NCBI GenBank assembly: GCA_035639875.1
Contig: DASQXE010000075.1
Coordinates: forward strand, 1-30,477
Reading direction: 5' to 3'
Length of the DNA: 30,477 nt
From: JAIBJP01 sp035639875
GTDB taxonomy: Bacteria; Actinomycetota; Thermoleophilia; Gaiellales; Gaiellaceae
Below, piece by piece: positions 21,589-30,028 of the stretch (its first letter is position 1; the number at the start of each line of letters is the position of its first letter). The notes under the pieces are model-generated. The model had not been told where the DNA came from. It saw only the letters and a program-made list of their open reading frames with translations, and made no database searches. A program made the translations under genes and the position numbers.

Positions 21589-23244
21589 ATGTCCGGCTCG
21601 ACACGGCTGATTCCCCTCGGCGGGCTGGGGGAGGTCGGGAAGAACATGATGGTCGTCGAGAGCGACGACGGGATCGTCGTCGTCGATGCGGGCCTGTCGT
21701 TCCCGCGCGACGAGCATCTCGGAGTCGATCTCGTGCTGCCCGACTTCGGCTACCTGCGGGAGCGCGAGCGCGACATCCGCGCAGTCGTGATCACCCACGG
21801 GCACGAGGACCACACGGGCGCCCTCCCCTTCCTCCTGCGCGAGGTGCGCGTGCCCGAGATCTGGGCGACCCGCCTCACCCTGGGCCTCGTGCAGTCGAAG
21901 CTCGACGAGCACGGCCTCCTCAAGAGCGCCGAGCTCTTGGAGATCGAGCCCGAGTCAGGCCCGACCCAGATCGGGCCGTACCGGGCCGAGTTCGTGCGCA
22001 TGGCCCATTCGATCCCGGACTCCGTTGCTGTGGTGCTGGAGACGCCGGGAGGCCGGATCGTGCACACCGGCGATTACAAGATCGACCACACGCCGGTCGA
22101 CGGCTTCCGCACCGATCTGGGCAAGCTGGCCGACCTGGGGAACCGCGGCGTCGATCTACTGCTCGGCGACTCGACCAACGCCGAGCGCCCCGGCGTCACG
22201 CTCTCGGAGAAGACGGTCGGCGAGGTCTTTCGTCAGATCATCCCGCAGCGGGAGGGTCGCGTCCTCATCGCCTCGTTCGCCTCCAACGTCCATCGCGTAC
22301 AGCAGGCGATCGACGTCGCGCTCGAGTCGCGGCGCAAGGTGATCCTCGTCGGCCGCTCGCTGCGCAAGAACGTCAACATCGCGCGCAACCTGGGCTACAT
22401 CGACGTCCCCGAACACATCCTCGTCAAGCCCGACGACCTGCCGGAGCTGCATCCGAGCGAGACGATGATCCTGTGCACCGGGAGCCAGGGGGAGCCGATG
22501 TCGGCCCTCACGCGCATGGCCTACCACGACCACCCGTTCGTGCAGGTGGAGGACGGAGACACGGTCATCATCTCGGCGAAGCCGGTGCCGGGCAACGAGC
22601 TGCGGGTCCACGACACGATCAACCGTCTCGCGCGCTCGGGCGCTGAGGTCCTCCACCAGGAGATCGCGCCGGTGCACGTGTCCGGGCATGGGAACGCGGA
22701 GGAGCTACGGACGATCCTGGCGGTGCTCCGGCCCCGCAACGTCATGCCGGTGCACGGAGAGTTCCGCATGCTGGCGGCGCACGCTCGTCTCGCCCGAGAC
22801 GCGGGCGTCGAGTCCGATCACATCGTGCTCGCCGAGAACGGCTCTGTCGTCGAGCTCGCGAATGGGCGCGCGCGGCTCGTCGACGCTGTCGAGACCGGCC
22901 AGACGTTCGTGGACGGCCTAGGAGTGGGGGATGTGCAGGACGTTGCCCTCCGCGACCGCCGACACCTCTCGGAGGACGGCGTCCTGATCGTCGTCGTCAC
23001 GATCGGCTCCCAGAACGGCCGCGAGATCGCCTCGCCCGAGGTGATCGCCCGTGGCTTCACCGGTTCGGGCCCGTTGCTCGACGAGGCGCGCGACGAGGCC
23101 GAGCGGACGCTGGCTCACTGCCTCGCCCAGGACATCTCCGAGCTGAAGCTGCTCCAAGAGCACATCCACGACGCTGTGGGACGCCTGGTGGCCGAACGCA
23201 CGGGCCGCCGCCCGATGATTCTCCCCGTCGTCCTCGAGGTTTAG
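21589..23244 (+). CDS. rnj: Ribonuclease J
   Basis: RNase J is a metallo-beta-lactamase/beta-CASP nuclease with endo- and 5'-3' exonuclease activity, central to mRNA decay and rRNA maturation in Gram-positive bacteria. The 551-residue product has GGLGEVGKNM near the start, the metal motif HGHEDHTG at 70-77, HTGDYKID near 159, the beta-CASP segment with FASNVHRVQ and SGSQGEP-type sequence (CTGSQGEP), HVSGHGN with His367, and the C-terminal domain. The ATG at 21589 lacks a ribosome site and is preceded by a -10 box. The stop is 3 bases from the end of the convergent enolase-like gene. Confidence 0.97.
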   Translation: MSGSTRLIPLGGLGEVGKNMMVVESDDGIVVVDAGLSFPRDEHLGVDLVLPDFGYLRERERDIRAVVITHGHEDHTGALPFLLREVRVPEIWATRLTLGLVQSKLDEHGLLKSAELLEIEPESGPTQIGPYRAEFVRMAHSIPDSVAVVLETPGGRIVHTGDYKIDHTPVDGFRTDLGKLADLGNRGVDLLLGDSTNAERPGVTLSEKTVGEVFRQIIPQREGRVLIASFASNVHRVQQAIDVALESRRKVILVGRSLRKNVNIARNLGYIDVPEHILVKPDDLPELHPSETMILCTGSQGEPMSALTRMAYHDHPFVQVEDGDTVIISAKPVPGNELRVHDTINRLARSGAEVLHQEIAPVHVSGHGNAEELRTILAVLRPRNVMPVHGEFRMLAAHARLARDAGVESDHIVLAENGSVVELANGRARLVDAVETGQTFVDGLGVGDVQDVALRDRRHLSEDGVLIVVVTIGSQNGREIASPEVIARGFTGSGPLLDEARDEAERTLAHCLAQDISELKLLQEHIHDAVGRLVAERTGRRPMILPVVLEV

Positions 23245-23257
23245 GTCCTAGACCTCG
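23235..23257. terminator. Symmetric hairpin at the RNase J / enolase-like junction
   Basis: CGAGGT (23235-23240) pairs with ACCTCG (23252-23257), with an inner TAG/CTA pair beyond one mismatch and a 3-base loop. It spans both stop codons and reads nearly the same on each strand. No T tract is present, so terminator function is only suggested by position. Confidence 0.35.
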
Positions 23258-24300
23258 TCCCCCCAGCGAAAGCCCGTCTTTGACGGCGCGGGCGTGAGCG
23301 GGCTGGTCGGCAGACCTTGCGGCGGCTTCGACGCGTTATAGCCGCCCGGCGCGACGTCGTTCGGCATGTCCGGGTGGAACAGCGAGGCGAGGTACTGGAT
23401 CTGGCCTCGGCCGGGGCCGAGCTCGAACTGACCGCCGCCGTAGATCCCGATTCCGTTCTCGAAGCAGTACTCGTAGGCCTCGAACAGCGCGCGCAGGCTG
23501 CCGAAACGCGAGGGCTTGAAATTGAGCGTGCGCGGGGGAAACGGGAGCCCGCGGATGTCAAGGACCGAATGGATCGGGGCGTCCCACGTGATGCGCCCCC
23601 GATGGGGCTCAAGGACTGGGTCCGTCTCCGCGGTCAGCTTGGGATCCTCGATCCAGGCCTGAGGAAAGGCGATTGCGACCCGGGCATAGAGGGTCGCGTC
23701 GGCGTCCTGGTCGACTGGAGTTCCCTCGTACACGCCCTTGAGGTCGAGCGTGTCGACCGCCCTCGTCTCGACGAGCGCGCTGACCAAGGCGTCGTCCCAG
23801 GTCGAGGTGGGGTCGAGCTTGAAGCGCAGCGCAGGGTACAGGTCGAGCCAGCGCGCGAGCGGCTCAATCGTCGCCGGCTCCCCCAGCCGCATCGAGGATA
23901 CGAACGTGACCGGCTTGGGATCGCGCCCCAGCGCTTCGTCGAGCGACGAGCCGGCCTGGCGAAGCGCCAGGTCTAGGGCGGCGCTCTCGAGGGCCCATCG
24001 TCGGTACGGGCGGAACTGCTCGAGCGCCGGCCCCGCCGGCCAGAGCGCAAGGCGGTCGACGAGCTTGGAGAAGGAGTCGATCGAGTGGGAGCCCGCGAGC
24101 GGAAGATCCTTTGCTTCCTGCTGGAAGGCGTCCTGGTCGGCCGGGCCGTACGTGACATCTTCGCCGACCCCCTCGTGACCCCCTCCGCGTAGCTGGATGA
24201 CCGTCGTTCGGCGCGTGAACTCGGGCGAGACGGGCTGCTCCAGCGGTTGGAGGTCGTACGACTCGATCGTGAGCGGAAGATCGGCTACACGTCCGTACAA
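23248..24300 (-). CDS. Enolase-superfamily enzyme (mandelate racemase/muconate lactonizing-like)
   Basis: The 350-residue product follows the enolase-superfamily plan: an N-terminal capping domain with RRTTVIQLRGGGHEGVGEDV near 30, then a barrel with ESAALDLALRQAG, an R-x-K strand end in ALRFKLDP, metal-ligand acids in LDLKG, WIEDPK and TWDAP, the second lysine in NFKPSRFG, and GIYGGGQFELGPG near the C-terminus. Family members abstract a proton next to a carboxylate; here the substrate is unknown. It is not a typical menaquinone OSBS by context. I chose TTG 24300 because AGGAG lies 5 bases upstream; TTG 24327 would extend the protein by 9 residues but has no ribosome site. Confidence 0.82.
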   Translation of the reverse strand: MYGRVADLPLTIESYDLQPLEQPVSPEFTRRTTVIQLRGGGHEGVGEDVTYGPADQDAFQQEAKDLPLAGSHSIDSFSKLVDRLALWPAGPALEQFRPYRRWALESAALDLALRQAGSSLDEALGRDPKPVTFVSSMRLGEPATIEPLARWLDLYPALRFKLDPTSTWDDALVSALVETRAVDTLDLKGVYEGTPVDQDADATLYARVAIAFPQAWIEDPKLTAETDPVLEPHRGRITWDAPIHSVLDIRGLPFPPRTLNFKPSRFGSLRALFEAYEYCFENGIGIYGGGQFELGPGRGQIQYLASLFHPDMPNDVAPGGYNASKPPQGLPTSPLTPAPSKTGFRWGDEV

Positions 24301-24355
24301 ACTCACTCCTAGGAACGGTACGCGCAACGGAAAGTTGGTGTAGTACTAAGAGGAG

Positions 24356-24907
24356 ATGAGTGAATCCAGCGGCACGAGCTGGGCAGCTCTCATGCGCTCG
24401 TACGGCGTGTCCGAGCCGACCGCGACGCGCCTGATCCGCTCCCTTACGGCGAGCGAGGTCGCGGCGCTCGCGTTCTGCCGCCTGCTCGAACGTTGGGCGC
24501 GCGGCGAGCCCGAGCCGTGCACGGCTCCGCGCCGGCAGGCGGCTCTCCGGCGGGCCGCCGAGCGCGCGGAGACCGCTCTCACCGGGCTCGAGAAACCCCT
24601 CGGCCGCTTCCTCCTCGAGCTGCAGGCCGACGAGGCGAACGGACGCTCGTGGTACGGGGAGCCGGGCGCCGGCGAGGTTGTGGAGTGGGAGGGAGTCCTG
24701 AAGCGGGCCGGCGTCGCCGCGTCACCGGCACGCGTCGCACACGCGTACCTCGAGCTGGCCGTCCTCGTCCGGGCCCTCGAGGGCCTGTCGGCTTCCGCCC
24801 GGCTGGCGTCCGCACCCGATCGCTCCTCGCTCTGGGCCGGTCTCTTCGATTTGCGGGAGAACCTCCTGAACGGAGCGGTCGAGGACCTGCGCGCGCTTGC
24901 CGCGTAG
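24356..24907 (+). CDS. Uncharacterised helical protein upstream of ribokinase
   Basis: I do not recognise this 183-residue product. It is predicted to be mostly alpha-helical, soluble and Ala/Leu/Arg rich, with four or five amphipathic helices (for example VAALAFCRLLERWARG and HAYLELAVLVRALEGLSA), no signal peptide, no membrane segment and no clear enzyme motif. Start ATG 24356 has AAGAGGAG immediately before it with no spacing, an unusual arrangement. The end overlaps the ribokinase TTG start by 11 bases, so the two are translationally coupled. The coding bias matches its neighbours and it is probably real. A link to ribose or nucleoside metabolism is only positional. Confidence 0.68.
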   Translation: MSESSGTSWAALMRSYGVSEPTATRLIRSLTASEVAALAFCRLLERWARGEPEPCTAPRRQAALRRAAERAETALTGLEKPLGRFLLELQADEANGRSWYGEPGAGEVVEWEGVLKRAGVAASPARVAHAYLELAVLVRALEGLSASARLASAPDRSSLWAGLFDLRENLLNGAVEDLRALAA

Positions 24908-25748
24908 CGGGCCCCGAATCGCAGTCGTCGGCTCGATCAACCTCGATCTCGTCGCCCGCGTCATCCGCCTGCCGAGGCCGGGGGAGACGCTAACCGACGC
25001 CGAGCTGAGCCGCGTCCCGGGCGGGAAGGGAGCGAACCAGGCCGTTGCGGCTGCCCGCCTCGGCGCCGATGTTCGGTTCACTGGTGCGGTCGGCGATGAC
25101 GAGTTCGGGGAGCTGGCACTCGCCGAACTCAGGAATGCGGGCGTCGACCTGACGGGCCTTCAGGTCGTCCCCAACCCGACCGGCATCGCGCTGATCCTCG
25201 TGGACGACGACGGCGAGAACCAGATCGTCGTCGTTCCCGGCGCCAACCACGAGCTCGATCGAACCCGAGTCGACGTTGGGGACGCGCAGGCGCTCATCTG
25301 CCAGCTCGAGATCGAGGACGACCCCATCGAGGCGGCCGCGGCCCAGCTCGACGGGTTCTTTTGTTTGAACGCCGCACCCGCGCGTTCCGTATCCGACGCG
25401 ATTCTCCAACGGGCCGACCTCGTCGTCACGAACTCGTACGAGCTCGATGCGCTCGGCTCCAGTCCGCTCGGCGCGCTGTTCGCCGTCACCCTGGGGCCCG
25501 AAGGCGCGCTCCTGCTCGACGACGGCCAAGAGGTGGCCCGGGCAGCGCCGCCCGCTGTCGAGCCTGTCGACGGAACCGGCGCGGGAGATGCCTTCACTGC
25601 AGCCCTCGTCGTCTCGCTCCTCGAAGGACGCGATCGCGAAGAGGCGCTGTGCCGCGCCTGCGCGGCCGGCGCGCTCGCCGCGTCGCGGCCCGGCGCCCAG
25701 CCTTCGCTTCCGACCGCGGTCGAGATAGACGAGATCCTCACCGCGTGA
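24897..25748 (+). CDS. rbsK: Ribokinase (PfkB family sugar kinase)
   Basis: Ribokinase phosphorylates ribose to ribose 5-phosphate with ATP. The 283-residue product shows the PfkB signatures GSINLDLVARV near 12, the substrate motif GGKGANQAVAAARLGADV near 42-59, and the ATP/catalytic motif DGTGAGDAF with the base Asp231. Length is slightly below the E. coli enzyme. Start TTG 24897 is the only one that precedes the first strand; it overlaps the upstream gene by 11 bases. The stop overlaps the nucleoside hydrolase GTG (GTGA), pairing the enzyme that frees ribose with the one that uses it. Another PfkB sugar substrate cannot be excluded. Confidence 0.88.
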   Translation: MPRSGPRIAVVGSINLDLVARVIRLPRPGETLTDAELSRVPGGKGANQAVAAARLGADVRFTGAVGDDEFGELALAELRNAGVDLTGLQVVPNPTGIALILVDDDGENQIVVVPGANHELDRTRVDVGDAQALICQLEIEDDPIEAAAAQLDGFFCLNAAPARSVSDAILQRADLVVTNSYELDALGSSPLGALFAVTLGPEGALLLDDGQEVARAAPPAVEPVDGTGAGDAFTAALVVSLLEGRDREEALCRACAAGALAASRPGAQPSLPTAVEIDEILTA

Positions 25749-26677
25749 GCATCCCGATCCTGATCGACTGCGACCCCGGCCACGACGACGCGATCGCGCT
25801 TCTCCTCGCCCTGGCGAGCCCTGAGCTCGAGCTGCTCGGCGTGACCACCGTCTCCGGCAACCAGACGCTCGAGAAGACGACCGCCAATGCCATCCGCGTG
25901 CTCGAGTTCGTGGGGCGTGACGATGTGCCCGTCGCGGCCGGCGCCGACCGTCCGCTCGTTCGCGAGCGCCACGTCGCGGCGGAGGTGCACGGAGAGAGCG
26001 GCCTCGACGGGCCCGTGCTGCCCGCTGCGCAGAAATCTCCGCTCGACCAGGACGCCGTGGAGTTCCTCGCCAAGCGAATCGCGGCCTCCGAGGTCCCCGT
26101 CACGCTCGTCCCGACGGGGCCGCTCACGAATATCGCGCTTCTGCTCGCCCGCTACCCCGAAGTCTGCGAGCGGCTCGAGCGCATCGTCCTCATGGGCGGC
26201 TCGATCGCCGAGGGGAACGTGACGCCCGCGGCGGAGTTCAACATCTGGGCCGATCCCGAGGCGGCGGCACGCGTCTTCACGAGCGGGCTCGACCTGACGA
26301 TGATCGGGCTCGACGTCACCCATCAGGCCCTGATGACGGCCGACCACGCCGAGCAGCTGCGCGCCGCCGGGAGGACGGGGACGATGGTGGCGGAGCTGTA
26401 CGACTTCTTCTCGCTCTTCCACCACCGGATCTATGGGATGGAGGGGGCTCCGATCCACGATGCGGTCGCTGTCGCCCACGTCGCTCGGCCTGGCCTTGTC
26501 GAGACCGTCGAGCGCCACGTCGCGATCGACTGCCAGTCGCAGCTCTGCCGCGGGCGAACAGTGGTCGACCGCTGGAAGCGCACCGGCAACGAGCCCAACG
26601 CGCACGTCGGCGTCGGCATCGACGGCGAGGCATTCCTCGAGCTCCTCGTCAGCCGGCTTTCGAAATATCCGGAGTGA
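25745..26677 (+). CDS. Inosine/uridine-preferring nucleoside hydrolase
   Basis: The enzyme splits nucleosides into free base and ribose. The 310-residue product has the family hallmark DCDPGHDDAIALLLA at 8-22, whose acidic residues hold the active-site calcium, plus TGPLTNIALLL, MGGSIAEGNVTPAAEFNIWADPEA and the second calcium-ligand region PIHDAVAVAH with Asp239. The GTG at 25745 overlaps the ribokinase stop by 4 bases. The last 29 bases overlap the end of the convergent propeller-like gene. Purine or pyrimidine preference cannot be read from sequence. Confidence 0.95.
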   Translation: MSIPILIDCDPGHDDAIALLLALASPELELLGVTTVSGNQTLEKTTANAIRVLEFVGRDDVPVAAGADRPLVRERHVAAEVHGESGLDGPVLPAAQKSPLDQDAVEFLAKRIAASEVPVTLVPTGPLTNIALLLARYPEVCERLERIVLMGGSIAEGNVTPAAEFNIWADPEAAARVFTSGLDLTMIGLDVTHQALMTADHAEQLRAAGRTGTMVAELYDFFSLFHHRIYGMEGAPIHDAVAVAHVARPGLVETVERHVAIDCQSQLCRGRTVVDRWKRTGNEPNAHVGVGIDGEAFLELLVSRLSKYPE

Positions 26678-27692
26678 CGCCACCAGCCTCCCAGACGAGG
26701 TCGGTGGCCGCTGCGGGTACCCGGTTGACACGCGGCTCGGGCTCGTTCTTCACGATGTCCGTCACGCTGATCAGGAGCATGCTCGCCCGCGTGCCAACCG
26801 CAAGCCAGCGCTCGTCGGGCGAAAAAGCCAAAACGTGCAGGATGCCGAGATCCCGCGGAAGGTCCCACGACCGTCCGTCGATCCGCATGATCGTCCCGGG
26901 CTCGGCGGCCGCATACGTGCCGTCAGCGCTGACGACCAGGTGATTGATCAGGCCGCCGAAGGCGATGTTCATTCCTATGAGCCGGCCGTCGTCGAGGAGC
27001 ACGATCATCCGCTCGCGCTGGATTTGCGCTGCAGAGACGTCGAGGATCGCGACAACGCGATGCTCGTCGAGCCAGGCGAATTCCTTGACGGCGACACGCA
27101 ACGAGATCGAATGCGCGAGGCCCACCAGTTGGGGATGCTTGCGGGCCGCGGCCAGGAGCTGAGCGCGTGAGACGAGGACCTCACGATTTGCCACGATCTG
27201 CCCGTTCCGAAGCTGGGTCAGCTGAGACCGCCCGTCCGGGAAGCGACGCCAGGCGACGGGACATCCGCGGCTGCGTGCGAGGACGGCGTTCGTAACGACG
27301 TTGCGGACGACGACCTTTTGACCAGCACAGCGGGCGATCGTCTCCCCGTCTCGCGTCATCGCGACGTCCCCCGGCAGGTAGTGGCCCGCGGCGAACGAAA
27401 ACTTGCAGCCGGTCCGCTCGGCGCCGCCGGTCTCTCGTAAGACCGGCGCCTGTTGCAGGCTCGGGAGCAGGACGACCCGCAACTGGCAGAGGGGGTTGCT
27501 GTAGATGAGCTGGCCGCTGATTTGGTCACGCTTGAGCATTCCGCCCGGCGTCGGTCGCCCACGTGGATGGATCGTCGACGTGGTCGCTTGTACGACACCC
27601 TGCTTTCCCGAGCCGCGGAAGGCGTCCGCGGCCGCAAGCACGGCGACGAGAACGACTCCTCCAACCACGGTGACTGTCGCCCAGCGGCGCAT
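26649..27692 (-). CDS. Exported or membrane-anchored beta-propeller-like protein
   Basis: The 347-residue product starts with MRRWATVTVVGGVVLVAVLA, a signal peptide or single anchor, followed by an extracytoplasmic part with repeated strands such as DVAMTRDGETIARCAGQKVVV, HLVVSADGTYAAAE and VLAFSPDERWLAVGTRA. The SPDxxWLAVG pattern is typical of WD40/PD40-type propeller blades. Four Cys residues may form disulfides outside the cell. No enzymatic motif is visible. The ATG at 27692 is followed directly by the hydrophobic segment. It is divergent from ftsK and its 3' end overlaps the nucleoside hydrolase by 29 bases. Confidence 0.75.
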   Translation of the reverse strand: MRRWATVTVVGGVVLVAVLAAADAFRGSGKQGVVQATTSTIHPRGRPTPGGMLKRDQISGQLIYSNPLCQLRVVLLPSLQQAPVLRETGGAERTGCKFSFAAGHYLPGDVAMTRDGETIARCAGQKVVVRNVVTNAVLARSRGCPVAWRRFPDGRSQLTQLRNGQIVANREVLVSRAQLLAAARKHPQLVGLAHSISLRVAVKEFAWLDEHRVVAILDVSAAQIQRERMIVLLDDGRLIGMNIAFGGLINHLVVSADGTYAAAEPGTIMRIDGRSWDLPRDLGILHVLAFSPDERWLAVGTRASMLLISVTDIVKNEPEPRVNRVPAAATDLVWEAGGVTPDISKAG

Positions 27693-27726
27693 GACGTTTG
27701 CGACAACGATACGAGGCAGGAGCGAC

Positions 27727-27748
27727 GGGGGTTCCCGCCGAAACCCCC
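27727..27748 (+). promoter_or_regulatory. Hairpin directly before the ftsK start
   Basis: GGGGGTT (27727-27733) pairs with AACCCCC (27742-27748) around an 8-base loop, ending 3 bases before the ATG at 27752. It would cover the ribosome entry region and could lower or regulate translation. No ribosome site is visible between the hairpin and the ATG. Confidence 0.35.
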
Positions 27749-27751
27749 AGC

Positions 27752-29932
27752 ATGGCGCCCAGAAAGCGTCCTAGGCATCTGCGCCCGAAGACGCCTGCGC
27801 GCGTGCGCAAGGTGAAGCGCGCTCGCCGGCGGCGGGGTCAGCAGCATTCCGAGCTGAGCGGCCTCGCTCTGGCTTTCATCGGTCTGTTCCTCGCCGTGCC
27901 GCTTTGGCTCGGCTGGGACGGAGGCTTGGTGGGCGAAAAGATCGTCTCGGGGCTGGACGGCCTGGTCGGCTCCGCCCGAGTTGGGGTCCCCGCCGTCGTG
28001 CTCCTTCTCGGCGGCCTCATGGTCGCGCGCTCGTCTCTCGTGGCGCTGCAGCCGTTTCGGACCGGGCTCGTCGTCCTTCTGCTCGGGCTGATGACGATCC
28101 TGGGCGAGGAGCACGGCGGCTCCACCGGGGAGGCGCTCGAGCTCCTGTTCGGCCGGCTCCTCGGCGGCACGGGGACGACGATCCTAGGAGCCTTCGGCGT
28201 CGTGGCGGGCGCTCTCCTGCTCACCGGCGCGTCGCTCGGCGCGCTAGTCCGCAAGTCTGCCGCCACGGCCAGAAAGACGGCTGCGGCCGCACGCCGCACG
28301 ATGGAGAACGTGCGTATCCAAGCCGAGGACCCGCCGACGCGCCCGAACGCGCCGCCCGTGGACGGGGAGACCGCATACCCGGACGTCGTCGCCGAGGCGC
28401 CGGCTCCGCCACCCGTGCTCGTCGCCCAGCTGGAGGAGTTCGAGCCCGACCTGCCGGAGCCGAACCTCTTCGATCCGGCCTCGACCGAGCACGCGGGCTA
28501 CCGCCTGCCGGACGCCGGCGTCCTCCGACGTTCTCGCGCGGAAAAGGGCGGGCAGCCCGAAAAGGCGATCGAGCGCACCGCCGAGGCTCTCGTCCAGGCG
28601 CTCGCCAACTTCGGGGTCGAAGCGCACATCACCGGCCAGGTCGTGGGGCCGCGAGTCACTCGCTACGAGCTCCAGCTCGCGCCCGGGACGAAGGTCGGCA
28701 AGGTGGCCGCCCTGAAGGACGACCTCGCCTACGCGCTCGCGACGACGGAGATTCGGATTCTGGCGCCCATTCCGGGCAAACAGGCCGTCGGAGTCGAGGT
28801 TCCGAATTTGGCGCCGAACGTCGTCACGCTGGGGGACATCTTCGACGAGCTGCCGAACGGCGCCAGCCCGCTCTCGGTCTGGCTCGGGAAGGACATCTCC
28901 GGTGCCTCTGTGTGGGCGGACCTCGCCCGCATGCCCCATATCCTCATTGCAGGTACGACCGGGTCGGGAAAGTCGGGGTGCATCAACACGATGCTGTGCT
29001 CCATCCTGCTGCGCTCGACGCCCGACGAGGTGCGGATGATCCTCGTCGACCCGAAGCGCGTCGAGCTGGGACTCTACGAGTCGATTCCGCATCTGCTCAC
29101 GCCCGTCGTGTCCAGCCCGAAGGCGGCTTCGGCCGTGCTCACCAACGTCCTGACGGAGATGGAGCGCCGCTACGAACGCATGAGCATCGCGCGCGCCCGG
29201 AACCTCGGGGAGCTGAACCGAGTGCTCGCCGAGCGCGGGGAGCAGCCGCTCCCGCACCTGCTCATCGTCATCGACGAGCTGGCGGACATGATGATGGTGT
29301 CGCCGCAGGAGGTGGAGGACGCCGTGATCAGGCTCGCGCAGAAGTCCCGCGCGGTCGGGATCCACCTCGTGCTCGCGACGCAGCGCCCGTCCGTCGATGT
29401 GATCACGGGGATGATCAAGGCGAACGTGCCCTCGCGGATCGCCTTCGCGGTCTCGAGCCAGACCGACAGCCGCGTCATCCTCGACACCTCCGGCGCGGAG
29501 AGCCTCCTCGGCCAGGGTGACATGCTCTTCAAGCCGCTCGGGACCTCGCGGCTGCAGCGCATCCAGGGGGCGTATGTGAGCGAGGAGGAAATCGCCCTCA
29601 TCGTCGAGCAGTGCCGCGCGCAGCGGGGACAGGAGCTCGACGAGTCCCTTCTCGAGGCGCCGAGCGCGCGCGAGCACGACGCCGACGAGGAGGACTTCGA
29701 TCCCGACGAGGATCCGCTGCTCGAGCGGGCGATCGAAGTGGTCGTGCAGACGCAGACCGCGTCTGTCTCCCTCATCCAGCGGCGGCTGCGCGTGGGCTAC
29801 ACACGCGCGGGCCGCCTCATCGACATGCTGGAGCGCCGGGGCATCATCTCGGGCTACGAGGGCTCGAAGCCGCGGCGTGTGCTCATCGGCGAGGGCGATC
29901 TCGAGCGCGTGCTCGCCGACGCTTCTTCCTAA
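27752..29932 (+). CDS. ftsK: DNA translocase FtsK/SpoIIIE
   Basis: FtsK is a septum-anchored ATPase that pumps DNA during chromosome segregation and division. The 726-residue product has a highly basic start (1-35), about four membrane segments (roughly 36-60, 75-95, 100-120, 140-165), a linker, and the motor with Walker A GTTGSGKS at 401-408, Walker B HLLIVIDELADMMMV, the TQRPSVDVITG segment, and a C-terminal winged-helix gamma domain (VQTQTASVSLIQRRLRVGY). The linker is short. ATG 27752 is chosen because the conserved basic start follows it; an upstream in-frame TTG at 27698 would precede the hairpin and is less likely. Confidence 0.96.
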   Translation: MAPRKRPRHLRPKTPARVRKVKRARRRRGQQHSELSGLALAFIGLFLAVPLWLGWDGGLVGEKIVSGLDGLVGSARVGVPAVVLLLGGLMVARSSLVALQPFRTGLVVLLLGLMTILGEEHGGSTGEALELLFGRLLGGTGTTILGAFGVVAGALLLTGASLGALVRKSAATARKTAAAARRTMENVRIQAEDPPTRPNAPPVDGETAYPDVVAEAPAPPPVLVAQLEEFEPDLPEPNLFDPASTEHAGYRLPDAGVLRRSRAEKGGQPEKAIERTAEALVQALANFGVEAHITGQVVGPRVTRYELQLAPGTKVGKVAALKDDLAYALATTEIRILAPIPGKQAVGVEVPNLAPNVVTLGDIFDELPNGASPLSVWLGKDISGASVWADLARMPHILIAGTTGSGKSGCINTMLCSILLRSTPDEVRMILVDPKRVELGLYESIPHLLTPVVSSPKAASAVLTNVLTEMERRYERMSIARARNLGELNRVLAERGEQPLPHLLIVIDELADMMMVSPQEVEDAVIRLAQKSRAVGIHLVLATQRPSVDVITGMIKANVPSRIAFAVSSQTDSRVILDTSGAESLLGQGDMLFKPLGTSRLQRIQGAYVSEEEIALIVEQCRAQRGQELDESLLEAPSAREHDADEEDFDPDEDPLLERAIEVVVQTQTASVSLIQRRLRVGYTRAGRLIDMLERRGIISGYEGSKPRRVLIGEGDLERVLADASS

Positions 29933-29966
29933 CGAAGCGGCTTCCGTTCCGTCCTAGATTTCGGGC

Positions 29967-29990
29967 CGCCGGAGGGGTTAGCATCCGGCG
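29967..29990 (+). terminator. Weak terminator-like hairpin after ftsK
   Basis: CGCCGGA (29967-29973) pairs with TCCGGCG (29984-29990) around a 10-base loop and is followed by ATTT. The stem is GC-rich but the T run is short. It lies about 35 bases after the ftsK stop and could separate ftsK from the lipoprotein gene. Confidence 0.3.
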
Positions 29991-30028
29991 ATTTCCAAAA
30001 CGGTGGGAAGGGCGAAAAGGGAGGTTCC

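Noticed and set aside
24301..24327. Longer start (TTG 24327) for the enolase-like protein
   Set aside because: No ribosome site, whereas TTG 24300 has AGGAG at 5-base spacing; the added residues are not part of the fold.
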